Under the pieces are notes generated by a model. It saw nothing but the letters and a program-made list of their open reading frames with translations. It did not search any database and was not told the origin of the DNA. Below, piece after piece: positions 31,449-38,081 of a stretch of DNA of 38,081 bases. Source of the stretch: Pedosphaera sp. (GTDB taxonomy: Bacteria; Verrucomicrobiota; Verrucomicrobiia; Limisphaerales; SIBH01); assembly GCA_009695285.1 (NCBI GenBank), contig SIBH01000006.1, forward strand, positions 1 to 38,081, written 5' to 3'. The translations under genes and the position numbers were made by a program. The number at the start of each line of letters is the position of its first letter. Position 1 is the first letter of the stretch.

Positions 31449-33647
31449 ATGATTCTGACCAGGCCCGAACTGGAGAGCCTCACCCAGGCCAAACATCGCT
31501 CGCCGCACCAACTCCTCGGCATGCACCCGCTCGACGACGGCTCCGGCGTCGTGGTCCGCGCCTTCCTGCCCAACGCCGCCGCAGTGGAAATCGCGCCGAC
31601 CCACGAAAAGAAGAAGCCGAAGATCAAACTCGAACGCCTCGACGACTCTGGCCTATACGAGGGCGTCAGTAGCGGCGCGCAGCATGTCTATGCCTACGAC
31701 CTGATCATCACCGATTATCAGGGCCACGTCCGCCGCACCCGCGACGCCTACTCCTTCCTGCCAACGCTCGGCGCAACCGACCTCCATCTTTTCGGCCAGG
31801 GCGACGAGCGGCGCATCTACGAAAAACTCGGCGCGCAGCTCCGCGTCATCGACGGCGTGCCCGGCACCAGCTTCGCCGTCTGGGCGCCGAACGCGCAACG
31901 GGTCAGCGTCGTCGGCGAGTTCAACGGCTGGGACGGGCGTTATCACGCGCTGCGGCTGCTCGGCGCGTCCGGCGTCTGGGAAATTTTCATCCCAGGCGTC
32001 GGCGAAGGCGCGCTCTACAAATACGAGATCAAGGACGCGCACGGCAGCATCTTGCTCAAGACCGATCCCTACGGTTTCTTCTTCGAGCCGGCCCCCAAGA
32101 ACGCCTCGATTGTCTGGGACAACCGCAAATTCAAATGGACCGACGCCGACTGGATGAAGCAGCGCGGCCAGCAGGATCCGTTGCGTGCGCGCATGAGCAT
32201 CTATGAAATCCATCTCGGCTCGTGGATGAAAAAGTCCGCCACCGAGTCGCTCAGCTACCGCGACATCGCCGCGCCGCTCGTCGAATACGTCAAGCGGCTC
32301 GGCTTCACGCACGTCGAATTTCTCCCGGTGTCCGAACACGCCTTCTATCCGTCATGGGGCTATCAGGTCACCGGGTTTTATTCGCCGACCTGCCGCTACG
32401 GGACGCCGGATGACTTTCAATTCCTCGTCAACGCCCTGCATGAGGCGGGCATCGGCGTGTTCATCGACTGGGTGCCGGCGCATTTTCCGCGCGACGAATG
32501 GGCGCTAGCCCGCTTCGACGGCACGGCGCTTTACGAGCACGAGGATCCGCGCAAAGGCGCGCACCAAGACTGGGGCACGCTCATCTTCAACTTCGGACGG
32601 CACGAGGTTAAAAATTTTCTCAACGCCAACGCCATCTTCTGGTGCGAACGCTTTCACATCGACGGCCTGCGCGTCGATGCCGTGGCCTCGATGCTCTACC
32701 TCGACTATTCACGCAAGGCCGGCGAATGGGTTCCGAACCAGTACGGCGGGCGCGAACACATCGAGGCCGTGGAGTTCTTGAAATCGTTCAACCACCTCGT
32801 CCACACCGAATGTCCCGGCGTCGTGACCATCGCCGAAGAATCGACCGCCTGGCCGCTCGTCACCCGTCCACCCTATCTCGGCGGCCTCGGCTTCAGCTTC
32901 AAGTGGAACATGGGCTGGATGCACGACACGCTAAATTTTTTCGGCCGCGAAACGGTGCATCGCAAATATCACCAGAACGATCTCACCTTCGCGATGCTCT
33001 ATCATCACAACGAGAATTTCGTCCTACCCCTATCGCACGACGAAGTGGTGCATGGCAAACACTCGTTGATCGGGCGGATGCCCGGCGACGACTGGCAGGC
33101 CTTCGCAAATCTCCGCACCCTGCTCGGCTACCAATGGTGTTTCCCCGGCAAGAAACTGCTCTTCATGGGCTGCGAGTTCGGCCAGCGCGGCGAGTGGAAC
33201 GCCAACGCCGCGCTCGACTGGTGGCTGCTCGACCAAGGCCCCTTCCATCGTGGCCTGCAACAATTCATTGCCGATCTGAACCTGCTTTACCAGGCCGAGC
33301 CGGCGCTGTGGGACGGTGATTACGCGGTGGAAGGATTTTTCTGGTTGGACTGCACCGATCACCAGAACAGCGTCATGTCCTTCGTCCGCCAGAACCGGGC
33401 CGGCACCAACCATCTCCTCGTCATCCTGAATCTTACGCCGGTTTTGCGGACGAACTACCGCCTCGGCCTGCCGCTTGGTGGTTTCTGGCGCGAAGTCCTG
33501 AACAGCGACGCGGTCGCGTATGGCGGCAGCAACCAGGGCAACCTCGGAGGCGTCACCGCCCAAGAACATCCACTGCACAATCAATCATACTCCGCCGAGT
33601 TCACGATCCCACCGCTGAACGTCTCCGTCTTCCGTCACGAGGGATGA
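31449..33647 (+). CDS. glgB: 1,4-alpha-glucan branching enzyme
   Basis: A 732-residue GH13 branching enzyme (EC 2.4.1.18), normal full length. It has the N-terminal GlgB_N and CBM48 domains (SFAVWAPNAQRVSVVGEFNG), then the catalytic barrel. Region I is DWVPAHFP, the nucleophile region is GLRVDAVASMLY, the acid/base is in VVTIAEEST, and the third Asp is in LPLSHDEVVHGKHS. A C-terminal beta domain follows. It makes alpha-1,6 branches in glycogen in the cytoplasm. The ATG at 31449 (MILTRPELESL) is preferred over the track start at 31305, because the upstream codons lie in repeat DNA. No other glycogen genes are in the window. Confidence 0.96.
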   Translation: MILTRPELESLTQAKHRSPHQLLGMHPLDDGSGVVVRAFLPNAAAVEIAPTHEKKKPKIKLERLDDSGLYEGVSSGAQHVYAYDLIITDYQGHVRRTRDAYSFLPTLGATDLHLFGQGDERRIYEKLGAQLRVIDGVPGTSFAVWAPNAQRVSVVGEFNGWDGRYHALRLLGASGVWEIFIPGVGEGALYKYEIKDAHGSILLKTDPYGFFFEPAPKNASIVWDNRKFKWTDADWMKQRGQQDPLRARMSIYEIHLGSWMKKSATESLSYRDIAAPLVEYVKRLGFTHVEFLPVSEHAFYPSWGYQVTGFYSPTCRYGTPDDFQFLVNALHEAGIGVFIDWVPAHFPRDEWALARFDGTALYEHEDPRKGAHQDWGTLIFNFGRHEVKNFLNANAIFWCERFHIDGLRVDAVASMLYLDYSRKAGEWVPNQYGGREHIEAVEFLKSFNHLVHTECPGVVTIAEESTAWPLVTRPPYLGGLGFSFKWNMGWMHDTLNFFGRETVHRKYHQNDLTFAMLYHHNENFVLPLSHDEVVHGKHSLIGRMPGDDWQAFANLRTLLGYQWCFPGKKLLFMGCEFGQRGEWNANAALDWWLLDQGPFHRGLQQFIADLNLLYQAEPALWDGDYAVEGFFWLDCTDHQNSVMSFVRQNRAGTNHLLVILNLTPVLRTNYRLGLPLGGFWREVLNSDAVAYGGSNQGNLGGVTAQEHPLHNQSYSAEFTIPPLNVSVFRHEG

Positions 33648-33686
33648 CGCGGCCGGGCAAGTTCTTTTCTGTAAATTGATTGAGCA

Positions 33687-33827
33687 TTAAACTGAGGACG
33701 GGGGTTGGTTTTCCATGTTGAGGTAGATTTTTCCGGTTTCCCAGTCGTCGCTGGTCTCGGCCAGGAGCGCGGAGATCAAGCGCAGGAGGGATGGTTCATT
33801 GGGGAAGACGCGGGCCACGCGGGTGCG
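33687..33827 (-). pseudogene. IS256-family transposase, C-terminal scrap
   Basis: The last 46 or so codons of a minus-strand ORF read RTRVARVFPNEPSLLRLISA and LAETSDDWETGKIYLNME, matching the very C terminus of IS256/mutator-type transposases. The rest of the transposase is absent; upstream sequence is unrelated. It is a relic of an old insertion in the 332-nt gap between glgB and the FG-GAP gene. Nothing else is evident in that gap. Confidence 0.7.
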
Positions 33828-33979
33828 ACAATGTGTCCAGCAAGTTGACGACAGCCGATCCTCCCTCCTGTTCCCGACGGTCATGCCTGTTCAAGAGTGA
33901 TCCGGCGACGCGGCCGTGAGGCCAGTCTGAACATTTCGCTCGCCGGCCGGGCGCGGCGCGTTTTACGCTCAGACAATGC

Positions 33980-36900
33980 ATGAAAAATTTCGCGGCGTTT
34001 CTGTGGATTAGTCTGGCCGTCTTCGGCGTCACGTCGTGGTGCTCCGGCGCGGAGCGGTCGTGGCATGACGGGAAAGGATTCAAATGCGCGGAACTGGGGG
34101 CGCCGGGGGGAGATCAGGCCGGTTTCACATTGCTGCCGCCGAAGGACACCGGCCTGGCCTTCACCAATTCGATCGACGAGCAGGAGGGGGAGGCCAACCG
34201 CGTTTTGCTCAATGGTTCGGGCGTGGCGGCGGGAGACTTTGATGGTGACGGCCGGCCGGATTTGTTTCTGTGCAGCCTGGAGGGGCGCAACACGCTCTAC
34301 AAAAATCTCGGGAACTGGAAGTTCAAGGATGTCACAGCCGCCGCCGGTCTGGTCTGCACGAACCGCCACACCCGGGGCGCGGTCTTCGCGGATGTGAACG
34401 CCGACGGCGCGCTCGATCTGCTGGTGACGGTGTCAGGCCGGGGGGTGCTGTGTTTCTTGAATGACGGTCACGGGAAGTTCACGGACGCGACGGCGGCGGC
34501 GGGCACGGCCAGCAAGTTCGGCAGTGTGACGCTGGCGCTGGCCGACGTGGATGGCAACGGCACGCTGGACTTGTACGTGGCCAATTATCGCACGGACAAC
34601 ATCCGCGACCAGGGCCAGGTGGCCATCTCGATGGTGCGCGGCCGGATGACGATTCAGCCGTCGCTCCGGGACCGGTTGGTCATCATCAACGGCGAGGTCT
34701 ATGAGTACGGTGATCCCGACACGCTCTATCTCAACGACGGCCAGGGGCATTTCAAACCGAGGTCGTGGACGGACGGAACGTTTCTCGACGAGGCCGGCCA
34801 ACCGCTGGCCGAGGTGCCGCGCGACTGGGGACTCTCGGCCACGTTCCGCGATCTGAACGGCGACGGCTTCCCCGATTTGTACGTTTGCAACGACTACTGG
34901 ACGCCGGACCGCATCTGGATGAACGACGGCCAGGGCCGTTTCCGCGCCATCGACCGACTGGCGCTCCGGCACATGAGCGGCAGCTCAATGGGCGTGGATT
35001 TTGCGGATCTGAACCGCACCGGGCACATGGACTTTCTGGTGGCGGACATGTTGAGCCGCGACCATCGGCTGCGCAAACGTCAGTCCTTCGCCCAGCGGCC
35101 GGCCGCCGCGCTGGTCGGGACTTTCGATGACCGGCCGCAGGTGTTGCGCAACACGCTCATGCAAAATCGCGGCGACGGCACCTTCGCGGACATTGCCGAC
35201 CTCGCGGGGCTTGCCGCCTCCGACTGGGCGTGGCAGCCGGTGTTTCTGGACGTGGACCTGGACGGTTACGAGGACGTGCTCATCACCACCGGCCACCGCC
35301 GCGACGTGCAGGACCTCGACGCGGCGGCGCGCATCAAAGCCGGCGAGCATCCCTGGCCGGAGGGCGACGGCCTGATGGAATATCGCGGGAAAATGATGAC
35401 CGTGCAGGAGGCGCTGCTCACCGAGAACATGCTCAACGCCCGACAGTATCCCCGACTCGATTCACCCATCGTCGCCTTTCGCAACCAGGGTCAATACCGC
35501 TTTCAGGAAACCACGGCCGCGTGGGGCTTCAACACCCTCGGCGTGCACCATGGGCTCGCCCTCGCAGACTTCGATGGTGACGGCGACCTCGACGTGGTGG
35601 TGAACAACCTCGGCGCACCCGCCAGTGTTTACCGCAACAACACCAGCGCGCCGCGCGTGGCGGTGCGCCTGACGGGCAACAAGCCCAACACTCAGGGTAT
35701 CGGCGCGAAAATCAAACTGCTGGGCGGCGCGGTGCCAATGCAGAGCCAGGAAGTCGTCAGCGGCGGCCGCTACCTCTCCGGCTCGGATCCCATGCTGGTG
35801 TTTGCGGCGGGAAAATCCACCGGGGACATGACCCTCGAAGTGACCTGGCGCAACGGCCGCGTCAGCCGCCTCGGCGGCGTGGCCGCGAACCGCGTTTATG
35901 AAATTGAAGAAGCGGCGGCGGCGGACGCGCCGCCCGCGCGGCCCGGCGGGATGATCCCGCTGTTCAAGGATGTCAGCGGCCTGATCGATCACACGCATTT
36001 TGATGAGAGCTTTGATGACTACGCGCACCAGCCGCTGCTCCCCTTCAAGTTGAGCCAGCTCGGGCCGGCGGTGGCGTGGCACGATCTCGATGGCGACGGC
36101 CACGATGATTTGATCATTGGCAGCGGACGCGGCGGCGCGCTTTCATTTTTTCGTGGAGACGGCAAGGGTGCATTCGTCAAAATGGAGCCGGCCGCCGGCC
36201 TGGCCCTGCCAGATGACGCGACCGGCCTGGTCGGCTGGACGCCGGAGCCGGGGCGGCGCGCGCTGCTCGTCGGTCTCGCCAGCTACGAGGAGACCAATCA
36301 TCCCGCCGTGGTGCAGGTCGATTTCACCGGCGGCGTGCTCAAGGTGGGCGGCACCTTGCCGGAGAACGGCTCGAGCGCCGGCCCGCTGGCCGTGGCGGAC
36401 ATGGACGGAGACGGCCGGCTCGATTTGTTCGTCGGCGGGCGCGTCCTGCCGGGGCGTTTTCCCGAAGCCGCCTCGTCGCGGATTTTCCGCCACGACGGAA
36501 AGCGTTTGCAGCCCGATCTGGAAAATTCCCGCGCGCTGGAAAAGGCCGGCCTCGTCAGCGGCGCGGTCTGGAGCGATCTGGACGGCGATGGCTTCCCCGA
36601 TTTGATCCTCGCCTGCCAATGGGGGCCGGTGCGCGTCTTCAAAAATCAGGCGGGCCGACTGCGCGAGATCACCGCCGAACTGGGCCTGGACAAATTTACC
36701 GGCTGGTGGAACAGCGTGACGACCGGCGATCTCGACAGCGACGGCCGGCCGGACCTCATCGCCGGCAACTGGGGATTGAACTGCGCCTGGCCCGCCTCGG
36801 AGGCCAATCCGGCCCGGATTTTTTACGGAAATTTTGGCCCAGGCGAAACGCTTGACCTGATCGAGGCCGGGACCGACCCGGCCACCGGGATCGTCGCCCC

Positions 36901-37684
36901 CCTGCGGATGCTCAATTCCCTCGCCGCCTCGATGCCGTCCTTGCGCGCGCGCTTTGCCACGCACCAGGCCTACAGCGAGGCCAGCGTGGCGGACGTGATC
37001 GGGCCGCCGCTGGCCCGGGCGCGCGAAGCCCGCGCCAGCACGCTGGCCTCGATGGTGTTTCTCAATCGCGGCACCAATTTCAGCGCGCTGGAACTGCCGC
37101 TGGAGGCGCAGGTCGCGCCGGTCTTCTCAGTGAACGTGGCCGACGTGGACGGCGACGGGCACGAGGATGTTTTTCTCAGCCAGAATTTTTTCGCCACGCG
37201 CCCAGAAATGCCGCGCCTCGACGCCGGTCGCGGCCTGTGGCTGCGCGGTGATGGCACCGGGAAATTGCGCGCGCTGTCGGGCCAAGAATCCGGCGTGAAA
37301 ATTTACGGCGAACAGCGCGGCGCGGCCCTGGCGGATTTTAACGAGGACGGCCGGATCGATCTGGTCGTCACACAGAATGGCGCGCCGACGCGGCTATTTC
37401 AAAATGTCACCGCCCGACCCGGCCTGCGCGTGCGTCTGGCCGGTCCGCCCGGAAATCCTGACGGCGTTGGAGCCGTGCTGCGTTTGCAATCCGGCCCGCG
37501 CCCCGGCCCCGCCCGCGAAATCCACGCCGGCTCCGGCTATTGGTCACAGGACGGCGCGGTGCCGGTCATGGGCGGCACCGAGCGCCCGACCCAGATCGTG
37601 ATCCGCTGGCCGGGCGGTCAAATCACCACCACGGAAATCCCTGCCGGCGCCCGCGAGATCACCGCGCCTGCGCCCAAGCCCTGA
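33980..37684 (+). CDS. exported FG-GAP/VCBS repeat protein with ASPIC/UnbV domains
   Basis: A 1234-residue protein with an N-terminal signal peptide (MKNFAAFLWISLAVFGVTSWCSGA). It has a long series of calcium-binding FG-GAP/VCBS repeats of the type DFDGDGRPDLFL, DVDGNGTLDLYV, DLNGDGFPDLYV and DVDLDGYEDVLI, forming beta-propeller blades. A first ASPIC/UnbV domain (about 545-640: VRLTGNKPNTQGIGAKIKL, VSGGRYLSG) is followed by a second propeller series (DLDGDGHDDLIIG, DMDGDGRLDLFVG). A second ASPIC/UnbV domain is at the C terminus (VRLAGPPGNPDGVGAVLRL, AGSGYWSQ). Such proteins are secreted or surface-bound and abundant in Verrucomicrobiota and Planctomycetota; function is mostly unknown, with adhesion or polymer binding suggested for the fold. 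A stand-alone gene, with no operon partner visible. Confidence 0.88.
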   Translation: MKNFAAFLWISLAVFGVTSWCSGAERSWHDGKGFKCAELGAPGGDQAGFTLLPPKDTGLAFTNSIDEQEGEANRVLLNGSGVAAGDFDGDGRPDLFLCSLEGRNTLYKNLGNWKFKDVTAAAGLVCTNRHTRGAVFADVNADGALDLLVTVSGRGVLCFLNDGHGKFTDATAAAGTASKFGSVTLALADVDGNGTLDLYVANYRTDNIRDQGQVAISMVRGRMTIQPSLRDRLVIINGEVYEYGDPDTLYLNDGQGHFKPRSWTDGTFLDEAGQPLAEVPRDWGLSATFRDLNGDGFPDLYVCNDYWTPDRIWMNDGQGRFRAIDRLALRHMSGSSMGVDFADLNRTGHMDFLVADMLSRDHRLRKRQSFAQRPAAALVGTFDDRPQVLRNTLMQNRGDGTFADIADLAGLAASDWAWQPVFLDVDLDGYEDVLITTGHRRDVQDLDAAARIKAGEHPWPEGDGLMEYRGKMMTVQEALLTENMLNARQYPRLDSPIVAFRNQGQYRFQETTAAWGFNTLGVHHGLALADFDGDGDLDVVVNNLGAPASVYRNNTSAPRVAVRLTGNKPNTQGIGAKIKLLGGAVPMQSQEVVSGGRYLSGSDPMLVFAAGKSTGDMTLEVTWRNGRVSRLGGVAANRVYEIEEAAAADAPPARPGGMIPLFKDVSGLIDHTHFDESFDDYAHQPLLPFKLSQLGPAVAWHDLDGDGHDDLIIGSGRGGALSFFRGDGKGAFVKMEPAAGLALPDDATGLVGWTPEPGRRALLVGLASYEETNHPAVVQVDFTGGVLKVGGTLPENGSSAGPLAVADMDGDGRLDLFVGGRVLPGRFPEAASSRIFRHDGKRLQPDLENSRALEKAGLVSGAVWSDLDGDGFPDLILACQWGPVRVFKNQAGRLREITAELGLDKFTGWWNSVTTGDLDSDGRPDLIAGNWGLNCAWPASEANPARIFYGNFGPGETLDLIEAGTDPATGIVAPLRMLNSLAASMPSLRARFATHQAYSEASVADVIGPPLARAREARASTLASMVFLNRGTNFSALELPLEAQVAPVFSVNVADVDGDGHEDVFLSQNFFATRPEMPRLDAGRGLWLRGDGTGKLRALSGQESGVKIYGEQRGAALADFNEDGRIDLVVTQNGAPTRLFQNVTARPGLRVRLAGPPGNPDGVGAVLRLQSGPRPGPAREIHAGSGYWSQDGAVPVMGGTERPTQIVIRWPGGQITTTEIPAGAREITAPAPKP

Positions 37685-37969
37685 AGCCGCGTTTTGTAAA
37701 AAACCCCGGCGCTGGGGCGCAGGCCAAATCCTTGTCGTCCGGGCGTGATTCTTCAGCATTGTAGCAGGAGTGAAACGCCCGCTCTCTCCATGAACCAAAA
37801 GGTGGGGCGAGACTCTGTCGAGCCGATTTTACCGCCGCCATCGGTGCGGGGTGTGATTAAAAGCGAGTGAGGGCAGTTTCCTTGCGGAGCGCCGGTCTGT
37901 GCCCGGCTTAGATTATTTCCATAAAACATATAGCTTTATACTGGTGGGCGGTTCTGGCAGGATGAGGGC
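37685..37969. other. 285-nt intergenic stretch
   Basis: No gene is seen. It contains a CCCC...GGGG hairpin next to an A-run (37698-37717) and a GGTGGGGCGAGAC motif near 37801, similar to the palindrome at 10547. The AT-rich tract just before the transposase start (ATAAAACATATAGCTTTATA) may be the end of the insertion sequence, but no terminal repeat can be confirmed without the other end. Confidence 0.45.
37698..37717 (-). terminator. possible minus-strand intrinsic terminator
   Basis: On the minus strand CCCCAGCGCCGGGG is followed by TTTTTT, the shape of an intrinsic terminator. No minus-strand gene is visible to its right within the window, so its client, if any, lies outside or is lost. 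Confidence 0.35.
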
Positions 37970-38081
37970 ATGAAAGCCATTCCCGTCCCCGGGCGTGAAC
38001 GCATCCTCAAGCTCTACGACCAAGGCAAAAGCACCGGGGAGATCGCCGCCAGCTTCGGCTACTGCGTGGCCGCCGTGCGGC
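37970..38081 (+). CDS. IS630-type transposase, N-terminal part (cut by window end)
   Basis: The first 37 codons read MKAIPVPGRERILKLYDQGK then STGEIAASFGYCVAAVR, a helix-turn-helix like the N terminus of IS630-family transposases and related winged-helix DNA-binding modules. The frame is open to the window edge. The start ATG at 37970 is preceded by GATGAGGGC, a modest ribosome-binding site. The DDE catalytic domain would lie outside, so completeness cannot be judged. Confidence 0.6.
   Translation, partial: MKAIPVPGRERILKLYDQGKSTGEIAASFGYCVAAVR

Noticed and set aside
33796-34369. Minus-strand ORFs between glgB and the FG-GAP gene
   Set aside because: Apart from the IS256 tail at 33687-33827 they overlap the start of the FG-GAP gene and show no protein family features.

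Overview
The window is GC-rich and densely coded. It reads like a chromosome segment of a Verrucomicrobiota bacterium, probably of the Pedosphaera/Limisphaera side of the phylum. This is inference from gene content: a duplicated UvrA of the kind known in the PVC superphylum, a MoxR/DUF58/BatA/VWA operon with a coiled-coil partner, ASPIC/UnbV-FG-GAP and TM2-domain proteins, and many short palindromic and heptanucleotide repeats between and inside genes. No rRNA, tRNA or CRISPR array was seen.

Layout. 1-1440 (minus): a DNA methyltransferase broken by two homopolymer frameshifts and cut by the window edge. 1548-3289 (plus): a CobW/COG0523 GTPase, a small membrane protein and an FmdB-type zinc ribbon. 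3342-17058 (plus): a long co-directional cluster built on a MoxR-type system, consisting of a coiled-coil membrane protein, the MoxR AAA+ ATPase, a DUF58 protein, a BatA/VWA protein and a large VWA protein. Two sets of genes interrupt it: an APH-fold sugar-kinase-like gene, and an iron-type ABC transporter made of a lipoprotein binding subunit plus a permease that runs without a stop into an NHL beta-propeller. No ABC ATPase is present. 17132-20283 (plus): acylphosphatase, metallophosphoesterase, a family 9 glycosyltransferase and an exported protein, followed by a truncated DUF481 remnant. 20694-22422 (minus): a HAD phosphatase-like protein with degenerate catalytic motifs and a secreted LamG/DUF1080-like protein.

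22513-29526 (plus) is the centrepiece: one open frame of 2337 codons encoding UvrA - YdcF/DUF218 - UvrA, with four ABC ATPase modules and a complete YdcF-like domain between the two UvrA copies. This gene, mainly its first half, is riddled with in-frame insertions of heptanucleotide repeats, often as inverted pairs, and of larger palindromic elements. The same kinds of repeat lie between genes and, in the transporter gene, inside another coding region.

29559-31289 (minus): a TM2-domain protein and a Tat-exported serine hydrolase whose start codon lies in a palindromic repeat. 31449-33647 (plus): glycogen branching enzyme. 33687-33827: scrap of an IS256-type transposase. 33980-37684 (plus): a 1234-residue exported FG-GAP/ASPIC-UnbV protein. 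37970-end: start of an IS630-type transposase.

How the genes may work together: the 3.3-17 kb cluster probably forms an envelope-associated MoxR chaperone/VWA assembly. The DNA-repair gene is separate. The strongest unusual signals are the UvrA-YdcF-UvrA fusion and the tolerance of repeat insertions inside coding sequence.
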